Part shown: positions 1 to 6,927 of the stretch, piece by piece
How the letters are laid out: every line of letters begins with the position of its first letter
Position numbering within the stretch: position 1 is the stretch's first letter
DNA from: a virus
Reading direction: 5' to 3' (one strand)
IMG/VR virus record: IMGVR_UViG_3300044817_000011
Location: 1-36,134 of that record
Length of the DNA: 36,134 nucleotides
Made by a program: the position numbers and the translations under genes
Notes under the pieces: model-generated
What the model was told of the DNA's origin: nothing
Seen by the model: the letters and a program-made list of their open reading frames with translations, nothing else
Databases searched by the model: none

Positions 1-135
1 TTTCAATAGATTAGTTGAAAAGAATGAAGCAAAACTCCTAAAGAAACACGCAAATATATTGGCAGAGCTTCGTAAAACTTTTTCTAGTGATTTTAAAAAT
101 ATGAAAAAAAATATAAATATCGCCACTTTTGATAT
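1..135. repeat. Terminal overlap, copy 1 (same as 36000-36134)
   Basis: The first 135 bases recur as the last 135 bases of the window at an offset of 35,999. There is one difference: A at 115 against C at 36114, which changes an Ile codon ATA to ATC without changing the protein. One reading frame runs intact across the join. The simplest reading is a circular molecule, or a circularly permuted phage genome, of 35,999 bp whose ends were not trimmed. A true short direct terminal repeat cannot be excluded. Confidence 0.9.
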
Positions 136-253
136 CGAGAAATTAAAAGAACTGAAAGACATGGTAAAGGCTCTTAAAGAGGAATTTGAAACTATAAAGA
201 AAGCAATATCCTCTAATGAAATTAAAAAGGAAAGCGTCGATGTTAAAGCCTGA
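1..253 (+). CDS. C-terminal part of a 109-aa coiled-coil protein split by the window ends
   Basis: This is the 3' part of a gene that starts with ATG at 35923 and runs across the circular join to the stop at 251-253. Joined, it encodes 109 residues. The visible part is rich in Lys, Glu, Ile and Leu with heptad-like spacing, consistent with a helical or coiled-coil protein. It lies between the large terminase and portal genes, in the virion-assembly operon. I do not recognise the family. An internal TTG at 59 is not needed as a start, because the frame is open upstream through the join. Confidence 0.75.
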   Translation, partial: FNRLVEKNEAKLLKKHANILAELRKTFSSDFKNMKKNINIATFDIEKLKELKDMVKALKEEFETIKKAISSNEIKKESVDVKA

Positions 254-443
254 TTTAACAAAAATGAATGATAAAGATTTAGTGAGTATAGGATTGATGT
301 TTATCACCAAATCACTCGAGTTTTTTGCAGAAGTTAGAGATAAAGAATCTCAGATTGTTTTAGCTGAAATGGCCAAAGGCATGGAAATATCAGCTGAACA
401 TGTTATTAGCAAGCTTATCAATGATGAAACTAAGGTTGGATAA
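240..443 (+). CDS. Small hypothetical protein, 67 aa
   Basis: ATG at 240 is preceded by AAAGGAAAG at good spacing, so I prefer it to the ATG at 216, which lies deeper in the upstream gene. The start overlaps the upstream gene's end by 14 bases, implying coupled translation. The protein looks mostly helical and amphipathic, with a stretch from DLVSIG through LEFFAEVRD to VLAEMAKGME. I see no signal peptide or known motif. It sits between the terminase and portal genes, so an accessory role in packaging or virion assembly is a guess from position only. Confidence 0.7.
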   Translation: MLKPDLTKMNDKDLVSIGLMFITKSLEFFAEVRDKESQIVLAEMAKGMEISAEHVISKLINDETKVG

Positions 444-467
444 TATTTTTATAAAAGGAGCAACACC

Positions 468-725
468 ATGACAGCACCTCTCGTTAGACAATTTACAATT
501 AATTTCCCAGGTCAAAACAATATTATTCCTCGCATTGGTCATTTGTATGCACCTGAAAATACATTAGCTGAAATTGCAGCCGCTGCATTTTTAGATGGTT
601 ATATTCTAAGCCAAGGCATGAGTGTACTTGCAACTGATGCGATTCTTGCAGTCGGATCGGATGGCACGCAATGGTATAAGCCAGTCTTTACGAATGGTTC
701 ATGTCAATTAACAGTTCTACCTTAA
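468..725 (+). CDS. Small hypothetical virion-region protein, 85 aa
   Basis: A strong ribosome site AAAAGGAG precedes the ATG. The protein is neutral, rich in Ala, Ile and Leu, and beta-prone, with an Ala-rich segment (EIAAAAFLDGY) and a C-terminal part reading DGTQWYKPVF. Small beta proteins in this position, just before the portal, are often decoration or accessory virion proteins, but I do not recognise this one. It is co-oriented and closely spaced with its neighbours. Confidence 0.75.
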   Translation: MTAPLVRQFTINFPGQNNIIPRIGHLYAPENTLAEIAAAAFLDGYILSQGMSVLATDAILAVGSDGTQWYKPVFTNGSCQLTVLP

Positions 726-749
726 TTTTTACTTCACGGAGAGAGAGAA

Positions 750-992
750 ATGAAATTTTGCGAAGCTTTAGATCTAATGAAAGAAGGTAAAAATGTCGTC
801 CGCTTATCTTGGGCAGACAGCGATGGCTATTTAACGTTTATGCCAGGCATGAAGCATATTTGGAAAATCCTTCCATATCCAAATCCAAATGCTGGAAATC
901 ATATTTTATCAGTTGAAGAAATGGATGCTATAGATTGGATGGTTTATGAAGAAAAAAAGCCAGAACCTGAATTAATGGCTGATGCTGCTTAA
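750..992 (+). CDS. DUF2829 / Tad2-like protein, possible anti-Thoeris
   Basis: The 80-residue product opens with the FxEALxxMKxGKxVxRxxW signature typical of DUF2829. It ends with the SVEEMDAxDWxVYEE block that closes that fold. Known DUF2829 members include Tad2, a phage protein that sequesters the cyclic ADP-ribose signal of the Thoeris defence system; the family is named here from pattern recognition only. The 14 or so residues after VYEE are acidic and probably disordered. The start has a GGAGAGAG ribosome site. It lies in the late operon directly before the portal gene, an unusual place for an early-acting defence inhibitor, so a structural role should also be considered. Confidence 0.6.
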   Translation: MKFCEALDLMKEGKNVVRLSWADSDGYLTFMPGMKHIWKILPYPNPNAGNHILSVEEMDAIDWMVYEEKKPEPELMADAA

Positions 993-1017
993 TAGGTTTA
1001 AAATATAGCAGTTACAT

Positions 1018-1056
1018 TCTTAGAATGCGGTGACATGGAGTTGCCGCATCTAAAAC
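1018..1056 (+). other. Hairpin ahead of the portal gene
   Basis: ATGCGG and CCGCAT pair around a loop of about 13 bases, extended by TTAG and CTAA with one bulged A. No T-run follows, so it is not a standard terminator. It could be an RNA processing or stability element between the DUF2829 gene and the portal gene. Confidence 0.35.
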
Positions 1057-1071
1057 TAAAAAGAAGGTGAT

Positions 1072-3282
1072 ATGGAAATCATCGCAGAAGAAATGTCTCA
1101 AGACGAGATACAGCTTCAGAACGAGGAATTGCAAGCCAAATTGTCAGAAGCCGGGATTGATGAACGTGATGTTCTCATGAAAGCTCGTGAAGATATGACA
1201 ATTTGGGACAGTTATTTTAATGAGAACGTTGTCAGAGGCAAAGACGACATGGATTTCGTTTTACGAGATCAATGGTCTGCGCTTGAACGTTCAGAAATGA
1301 ATCGTTTGTTTAAACCTGCAATGACCTTCAATAAGATGTACGACACCGTTAAAAAGGTTGCTGGTGAGCAACGAAAGAATAAACCTGATTTATTGGTGCG
1401 TTCTTTAAATGGTAAAGCCACTCAACAGCAGATTGATTTACGTGGCGATCTAGTCAGAACAATTTCATATCAATCTCAAAATGACCTTGTCTATCAGACT
1501 GCATTTAGACAAGCACTTCTTATGGGGTCTGGTACATTTGAGATATGCCTTGATTATGAATCACCGAGATCTTTCGAGCAAATCATTAAGTTTGATATTG
1601 TTCCTGATTCAACAAGAACATCGTTTGATCCAACTGCATTAAAACCTCACAAAGGTGATGGTAACTTTTGTTCTAGACAATTTATTTATTCAAAAGAAGA
1701 ATTTTACGCAACCTATCCTTGGGTCACAAACCCAGTGAGTTACTCTGATCCTCGTACACTTCTAGATTTCCAGTGGGAAACAAGAGATACAATCGTTGTC
1801 TGCAAATATACGCGCAAAGAATGGTTCCCCTTGAAAATATTCAAGCTTAAAAATGAATATGGTCAAACCATGTCAGTCACTGAGGATGAGTGGGATGATA
1901 TGCAAGAGCAGTTTAAATTATCTCGCCAATTAGCGGATCAATCCATCGTTGTAGGCGGTATCATTCTTAAAGAAATACCTAAAGTTATTGCAGAGAGAAA
2001 TTCGCAAGACTATTTCATGCGTCAATATCTGATGACGCAGAACCAAATTATTAAATTTAGTGATTGGCCATCAAAACATTTACCTATTATTTTCGTAGAT
2101 GGCGATTCAAACTTTATTCAAGGCAAACAATATACTCGTTCCTTTATTCATGAAGCAAAAGATGCGCAGAAATTCGTGAACTATGTGGGTTCTGAAATTG
2201 CAGCTGAAATTAAGAATAGACGTAGAGAACAGTGGCTAGGTACACCTGATAACATCCAAGGTTATGAGCAAATGTGGCGTAATCCTGAACTTCAAAATGG
2301 CATACTGATTGCCAAGGCTGACCCAAAAACAGGTCAATTACCTGTTAAAATGCCGCCATGGGAATTATCACAAACATTGTTACAGCAATTCCAACGTGGT
2401 TGCCAAGATATGCGAGAAATCCTTGGATTCTCAGAGGCGGAACAGCTTCAAGGTAGAGATATATCTGGTAAGGCAAGGCGTGAGCGAAAGATGGAAGGCT
2501 CAATGTCATCTTATGTGTTTTTCGATAATCTCAATCAAGCTATTGAGCAAGCAGGTCGCGTCGTATTAAGTTTATTACCTCACATTATTGGAGAAGAAGA
2601 GCGTAATTTTGTTCTATCGAAATCAAATGGCAATAAAGAAGATATTACTTTCAATAAACGTGTTGGTGATGAAATCACAAATGCTTTAGATGGAGGAGAA
2701 TATGATGTGGAAATTGATACCGGGCCTTCATTCGCGGTTCAGAAAGAAATTGCGCTTGAGATGTTTACGCAAACTCTTCAAGCCTTCCCACAAGCCTTCC
2801 CGCTCATTGCAGACCTTTGGGCTTCACAACTTGATTTACAACAAATGCCAACCATCAAAGAGCGATTTAAATCCTTAGTCCCACCTGAGGTGTTAGCTAA
2901 AGAAGAAGGCAAGCCACCACCACCTAAACAGCCAAATCCTCAAGAAATTATGATGAAGGCTGAAATCGAAGGCAAGATGGCTGAAGTTAAGAATAAACAA
3001 GCTGAAATTCAAGTGAAGATGCAAAAGATTCAACTCGAACAAGAAGAGCTCGAGTTAAAGAAAGCGGAAATGTTCTTGAAAGCTCAAGAGATGCAGGATA
3101 AAGCCACAATGGGTGTGCTCACTCATGAGCTTGATTTAAAGAAAGCCCAGGCCATTCACGGTCATGATAGACATCAGTCTAACTTGGATTTTGATCACAA
3201 AGCGGCTCAGATCCTAGCAGACTTATATAAGCATGATACGAAACTAAATCATGAAAGGCATCTTAATAGAAATTCGGAATAA
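1072..3282 (+). CDS. Portal protein, P22 gp1-like
   Basis: At 736 residues this is the expected size for a P22-type portal (about 725). The dodecameric portal forms the DNA entry channel at one capsid vertex and docks the terminase. The N-terminal half has the usual portal features: an early segment with FKPAMTFNKMYDTVKKVAGEQRKNKPD, then a wing and clip region. From about residue 625 to 700 there is a long charged helix rich in Lys, Glu, Gln and Met, matching the C-terminal helical barrel of P22-type portals. AAGAAGGTGAT precedes the start. It follows the terminase gene on the circle and precedes scaffold and coat genes, the conserved packaging order. Confidence 0.88.
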   Translation: MEIIAEEMSQDEIQLQNEELQAKLSEAGIDERDVLMKAREDMTIWDSYFNENVVRGKDDMDFVLRDQWSALERSEMNRLFKPAMTFNKMYDTVKKVAGEQRKNKPDLLVRSLNGKATQQQIDLRGDLVRTISYQSQNDLVYQTAFRQALLMGSGTFEICLDYESPRSFEQIIKFDIVPDSTRTSFDPTALKPHKGDGNFCSRQFIYSKEEFYATYPWVTNPVSYSDPRTLLDFQWETRDTIVVCKYTRKEWFPLKIFKLKNEYGQTMSVTEDEWDDMQEQFKLSRQLADQSIVVGGIILKEIPKVIAERNSQDYFMRQYLMTQNQIIKFSDWPSKHLPIIFVDGDSNFIQGKQYTRSFIHEAKDAQKFVNYVGSEIAAEIKNRRREQWLGTPDNIQGYEQMWRNPELQNGILIAKADPKTGQLPVKMPPWELSQTLLQQFQRGCQDMREILGFSEAEQLQGRDISGKARRERKMEGSMSSYVFFDNLNQAIEQAGRVVLSLLPHIIGEEERNFVLSKSNGNKEDITFNKRVGDEITNALDGGEYDVEIDTGPSFAVQKEIALEMFTQTLQAFPQAFPLIADLWASQLDLQQMPTIKERFKSLVPPEVLAKEEGKPPPPKQPNPQEIMMKAEIEGKMAEVKNKQAEIQVKMQKIQLEQEELELKKAEMFLKAQEMQDKATMGVLTHELDLKKAQAIHGHDRHQSNLDFDHKAAQILADLYKHDTKLNHERHLNRNSE

Positions 3283-3634
3283 TCTGCAAAGTCGGATTTT
3301 AAATATCTAGTATTTCAATTTTAAACGGCACTTTTACATAAAATATGCAAAGTGTCGCTTTATTTTCTTAAAATCCATGATGAGATAAGGTTACGGTTCA
3401 AGCATAAATATTCCCGAATCGTAACCTACAAACGAACGTATAAAAAATACACGACTTATCTGACTTGTACGCCTTAGACGTCTTAATTCCTATAAAAACC
3501 CCTTAACCCCCATATGTGGGGTATTTGATTTGTACAACCCTAGTAAAATTGTAGTTACGAGAAAAGGATTTTCTCAGGGTTTCAGAGCGCCGTAGTCTCT
3601 CGGGCACTTTAATGCCGAAATGGAGTTGTGACTC
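3283..3634. promoter_or_regulatory. Gene-free 352-bp spacer with structured scaffold leader
   Basis: After the terminator there are three more inverted repeats. They are CCCCA-TATG-TGGGG at 3508-3521, GAGAAAA-GGA-TTTTCTC at 3559-3575, and a bulged GGCA/TGCC hairpin near 3600-3618. I see no convincing coding frame in the spacer and no strong consensus promoter, although TATAAA occurs near 3490. The final leader, AAATGGAG then 6 bases then CTCATGG, closely matches the leader of the coat gene. A transcript start here followed by a structured 5' UTR is the likely use. Confidence 0.5.
3326..3370 (+). terminator. Intrinsic terminator after the portal gene
   Basis: Nine base pairs (3326-3334 with 3349-3357, one G-T pair) enclose a 14-base AT-rich loop and are followed by CTTTATTTTCTT. 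It lies 44 bases after the portal stop and would separate packaging genes from the scaffold and coat genes. Confidence 0.6.
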
Positions 3635-4432
3635 ATGGATGAGTTTGAGAATGATTCGCCAGTGAATGGTGATGATGCTAGTGAAGTGATTAATGGTGGT
3701 GTTGGCGTAGGTGATGCAGAGGAACAAGGAAATTCTGATGCGGAACTTAAAGACGATCCATACGGAATAAAAAAACGTTTGGGGATGCAAGCCAAAAAAC
3801 ATCAAAGGGAAATGCGGATGATGCAGGAACAAATGCAGCAAATGCAGGCCCATATTGGTGGCAACCAACAAAATCAAGGCATACAGCATGACACCAACCC
3901 TTATCCATCACCTGGGCAGCCCAATCCGCCAGGAATGAATGAGGAGCAAAGGATACAGCAAGCAGTACGCATGGCGTTCGGAATGAAGGAACAGGAAGAA
4001 CGCAAGGCTAAAGAAGCTGAACAAATGCAGCATATTCATAAGCAATATCAGCGGTTGAATAGCGAATTTGATAAGGCTTCCGATACGTACGACGATTTTG
4101 ACGATGTGGTTAGAGGCGATGATGCGCCATTTACCCACCATGTGCGGGATGCACTGTTACTCGTCGATAATCCAGCTGAAGTAGCCTACAAGCTTGGTAA
4201 GAACCGCTCCGAACTCGAACGAATCGCAAAACTCCATCCTTTAGAACAAGCAAGAGAAGTAAACAAGTTGTCATTTGCGTTGATGGGTAATGGGAATAAA
4301 GCCCAAACCTCATCTCAAAAGGCGAACCCTATGGGGCAAGTCCGAGCAAATCCAGCCTCTTCTCAAGCGATTACTGATAGGACACCCGCCTCGGTCATAC
4401 GAGCACGGATGAAGGCAGGCACATGGAAGTGA
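3635..4432 (+). CDS. Capsid scaffolding protein
   Basis: The 265-residue product sits between the portal and coat genes, where P22-like phages encode the scaffold that guides procapsid assembly and then leaves. It has the expected composition: an acidic N-terminus, long charged and Met/Gln-rich helices (about residues 50-75 and 105-150), almost no aromatic core and no Cys. It ends with a short basic tail (RTPASVIRARMKAG), as scaffolds use to bind coat. The segment with YKLGKNRSELERIAKLHP is typical of phage scaffold proteins. It is slightly shorter than P22 gp8 (303). The GGAG start context is shared with the coat gene. Confidence 0.75.
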   Translation: MDEFENDSPVNGDDASEVINGGVGVGDAEEQGNSDAELKDDPYGIKKRLGMQAKKHQREMRMMQEQMQQMQAHIGGNQQNQGIQHDTNPYPSPGQPNPPGMNEEQRIQQAVRMAFGMKEQEERKAKEAEQMQHIHKQYQRLNSEFDKASDTYDDFDDVVRGDDAPFTHHVRDALLLVDNPAEVAYKLGKNRSELERIAKLHPLEQAREVNKLSFALMGNGNKAQTSSQKANPMGQVRANPASSQAITDRTPASVIRARMKAGTWK

Positions 4433-4442
4433 CGCCTATCTA

Positions 4443-4517
4443 GACCAACAGGATGTTGGAACATATTTAGGCTTCGACCAAGTGCCCATTTAAAGGACTA
4501 AATGGAGACTACGGCTC
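4443..4517 (+). promoter_or_regulatory. Leader between scaffold and coat genes with hairpin
   Basis: A CCAACA-GGA-TGTTGG hairpin is followed by AAATGGAG, 7 bases and CTCATGG, nearly the same start context as the scaffold gene. GAGACTACGGC at 4505-4515 is the exact reverse complement of GCCGTAGTCTC at 3589-3599, upstream of the scaffold. The leaders of the two genes could therefore base-pair with each other. Confidence 0.45.
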
Positions 4518-5729
4518 ATGGCTAACCAATTTATTACGACTGACCTCGTAAGTAACACTGCGCTTGCAATGTTTGCAAACAACGCGCCTTTTGTAATGAC
4601 GGCTTCCCGCATATATCAAGACGATTTCGTTTCATCTGGTTATAAAATCGGTGACACATTACAGGTACGCAGACAAAACCATTTTATTATTGGTGATGGC
4701 TCTGTTGCGACCCCGCAAAGTATTATCGAAACAGTAGAGACAATTGTTGTTGAGCATCAATATCACGCATTGATCGCTTATACGATTCAAGATTTGTCTT
4801 TACGTATTGAAGATTTCTCACGTTTATTTATCTCTCCAGCAATCCAAGAAATTATCACTAAGATGGAAACAGACTTAGGTGGGGCTGCTGAATTACAGTT
4901 AAATTATTTTACTGGCACTGCTGGCACCCCAATCAATAGTTTCACAACTGTTGATACCGCTGGCGCTAAACTGCTTGAACAAGGTGTAAACATTGCAAGT
5001 GATGCTTATATGGCTATGACCGTTCGTGACGGTTCAAGCTTGAAGGGCGCACTTTTAAATAACTTTACCCCAGTGTTCAATGAAGACATCGTTAGAAGTT
5101 CTGCGATTGGACATTTGTCATACTTTGACATCTTCCAATCCCAAAATATCAAACGTCACGTCGCAGGTGCTGGCCCTCGATTACATTCCGGTGATCCTTT
5201 ACTTGTTAATGGTGCGGTTGCATCAGGCAATACGATCATCATGGATGGCGCGACAATAAACATCGTTGACTACTTCTTACCAGGCGATGTAATTTCAATC
5301 GCAGGTGTTGATTCTGTTAACCCTGTTGGACGCGCTGCTACTGGTCAACCAATGCAATTTGTTGTGACTGCTAATGCAAGTTCAAATGGTACTGGCGACA
5401 TTACCGTTCAAGTAGCTCCAGCAATCATCTCAGATACATCTAATCCAAATCGTAACGTGAGCAATGCAATTCCAAACAATGCACCAGTCACAATGGTTGG
5501 TTCGCATAACGTTAACGTTGCATATCCAGCACGTGCTCTCGATATCGTTTGTCCACCGCTTTACAAGTTACAAGTTCCATATTGTTCTGTTGCGGTTGAT
5601 CCAGAAACTGGATTGTCCTTAGCTGTAACTCAAACGGGCGACATTCTTGGTTATCAAAACTACATGCGTATCGATTTACTGTGCGGCTTTAAATGGCATC
5701 CACAGTATGCCGTTCGCGTACTTTCATAA
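4518..5729 (+). CDS. Major capsid (coat) protein, P22 coat family
   Basis: The 403-residue product forms the icosahedral head shell. The N-terminus (MANQFITTDLVSNTALAMFANN, then IYQDDF and IGDTLQVRR) is the usual opening of P22-coat-family proteins. It is followed by the HQYHALIAYTIQDLSLRIEDF helix region and an insertion-rich beta domain. Length matches the family (about 400-430). Its position after the scaffold and before connector genes agrees. The leader shares a start context with the scaffold gene, and the terminator at 6137 ends this transcript. Confidence 0.85.
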   Translation: MANQFITTDLVSNTALAMFANNAPFVMTASRIYQDDFVSSGYKIGDTLQVRRQNHFIIGDGSVATPQSIIETVETIVVEHQYHALIAYTIQDLSLRIEDFSRLFISPAIQEIITKMETDLGGAAELQLNYFTGTAGTPINSFTTVDTAGAKLLEQGVNIASDAYMAMTVRDGSSLKGALLNNFTPVFNEDIVRSSAIGHLSYFDIFQSQNIKRHVAGAGPRLHSGDPLLVNGAVASGNTIIMDGATINIVDYFLPGDVISIAGVDSVNPVGRAATGQPMQFVVTANASSNGTGDITVQVAPAIISDTSNPNRNVSNAIPNNAPVTMVGSHNVNVAYPARALDIVCPPLYKLQVPYCSVAVDPETGLSLAVTQTGDILGYQNYMRIDLLCGFKWHPQYAVRVLS

Positions 5730-5739
5730 GGAATTTCAG

Positions 5740-5955
5740 ATGCTGACATGTGTGTTCCATCCATTAGATGACATGAGAGTTGTCGAAGACGATGAGGCAG
5801 AAAAAATGTTGGCGTCTGGAGTCTGGTTTGATAGTCCGAAAAAGGCTTCCGAATATCGCAACAAGGTTGAAAAAGAAATAGCTGAAGAAGCTGAGGCCAA
5901 AAAGCCGAAAGCTAAACTTAAGGAGAAGGACAATGAAAAATCCAGTAATGGCTAA
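5740..5955 (+). CDS. Small hypothetical protein downstream of coat, 71 aa
   Basis: AAGGAATTTCAG precedes the ATG at 5740, ten bases after the coat stop. The frame is open further upstream but that part lies inside the coat gene. The N-terminal half (CVFHPLDDMRVVEDDEAEKMLASGVWF) reads like small head-completion or phage accessory proteins with a DEAEKMLASG pattern. The C-terminal half is a Lys/Glu/Ala-rich charged tail, probably disordered. It overlaps the next gene by 23 bases. The function is not known. Confidence 0.7.
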   Translation: MLTCVFHPLDDMRVVEDDEAEKMLASGVWFDSPKKASEYRNKVEKEIAEEAEAKKPKAKLKEKDNEKSSNG

Positions 5956-6130
5956 CAATGCTTTTGTAAAAGCTGGCCAAGCTAAGATGAAATCGAAGAT
6001 GGGTGACAGACCAACAGTTCCTGCAGAAATGAAGCATTTCGATGCCTTCATGAGTAACAACGAGGAAACTGTTACTAAAGCCAATCACAAACTTACCAAG
6101 AATATAGAAGATGCTTTCCCTGTGAAGTAA
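5933..6130 (+). CDS. Small basic hypothetical protein, 65 aa
   Basis: The start has a strong ribosome site (TTAAGGAGAAGG) lying inside the 3' end of the preceding gene, so translation is probably coupled. The product is basic and polar, with many Lys and Met and a predicted helical pattern; there is no Cys, membrane segment or signal peptide. It is the last gene before the terminator at 6137. The family is not recognised. Position suggests a minor head protein. Confidence 0.65.
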   Translation: MKNPVMANNAFVKAGQAKMKSKMGDRPTVPAEMKHFDAFMSNNEETVTKANHKLTKNIEDAFPVK

Positions 6131-6136
6131 GCGATT

Positions 6137-6169
6137 ACCGACATATCGCAATGGTATGTCGGTCTTTTT
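6137..6169 (+). terminator. Intrinsic terminator after capsid genes
   Basis: A perfect 9-bp stem (ACCGACATA with TATGTCGGT) with a 9-base loop is followed directly by CTTTTT. It lies seven bases after a stop codon and ends the scaffold-coat transcript; readthrough would feed the tail genes. Confidence 0.85.
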
Positions 6170-6191
6170 GATTATCTAAAGGGAGGTAGTC

Positions 6192-6926
6192 ATGACTCAA
6201 GTTGTTCGCACGACTAATGACTTAATCGCTAATTCTTTATATCTCATTGGTGAGCTTGGGACTAACGAAACACCTGATGCGTTTATGTTAAAAACGGGTC
6301 TTGATATCGTTAATGAGTTAATCGATAAGTTTGCAGCTGACAGTATTTATATTCCGTATCTCACAACCTTAACCTTTAACATGGTTTCAGGTCAGGCTGA
6401 TTATACGGTATCAAATATTATTACATCTGATATCGCATCAGATCGTATTGTTGATTTATCTTTTGCAAATTATACGGTGCCAAGTTCAGGGCAAGGTATT
6501 AATTATCCATTAGTGATCATCAATAAAGCTCAATATTATGGTGTTGTCAGACTCACTCCATTGCAAACTCGACCTGGTTTTATTTTTCTAAATAAACAGC
6601 CATTCGATAGCGTTATCACTTTATATCCAGCACCAGATCAACCATATCCATGCCAGTTAGGCGTGAAGATTATGATTGATAAATTAACCGAACATGAAGA
6701 CCTAACGCAGTTACCGCCATTTTATTATGGGTTCATGAAGTATGCGGTAGGCCGAAAATTTATAGCTTATTATCCGTCAGCTAATTGGCCAAAAGAAAAT
6801 GAAGACGAATATCAGGATTATTACAACACCATTAAAAATGCAAACGAGACTGATTTAACAATTAGACCGTCAGCAATACTTTCAAGACCAGAGCCTTTCT
6901 ACTGGCAAAATATTTTGGCGTACTAA
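6192..6926 (+). CDS. P22 gp4-like connector / tail accessory factor
   Basis: The 244-residue product resembles the P22 tail accessory factor gp4 family, which forms the first ring below the portal. The N-terminus carries the typical pattern: a helix beginning with a DLI..SLYLIGEL segment, then GLDIVNELIDKFAADS, then a hydrophobic beta stretch. The C-terminal half ends with a Tyr-rich helix near YYGFMKYAVGRKFIAYYP. It is longer than P22 gp4 (166). It lies one base upstream of the gp10-like gene, as in P22-like phages, and has an AAGGGAGG ribosome site. gp4 in P22 also has murein hydrolase activity; I see nothing to confirm that here. Confidence 0.75.
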   Translation: MTQVVRTTNDLIANSLYLIGELGTNETPDAFMLKTGLDIVNELIDKFAADSIYIPYLTTLTFNMVSGQADYTVSNIITSDIASDRIVDLSFANYTVPSSGQGINYPLVIINKAQYYGVVRLTPLQTRPGFIFLNKQPFDSVITLYPAPDQPYPCQLGVKIMIDKLTEHEDLTQLPPFYYGFMKYAVGRKFIAYYPSANWPKENEDEYQDYYNTIKNANETDLTIRPSAILSRPEPFYWQNILAY

Positions 6927-6927
6927 T

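Noticed and set aside
1034-1069. 11-codon frame before the portal gene
   Set aside because: It is very short, lies partly in a hairpin and has no ribosome site.
3503-3889. 128-codon leftward frame over the scaffold leader
   Set aside because: It runs against a well-supported scaffold gene and through several hairpins, and has no ribosome site or domain.
5647-5739. Upstream extension of the gene after the coat protein
   Set aside because: It lies inside the coat gene in another frame; ATG 5740 has a proper AAGGAA site directly after the coat stop.
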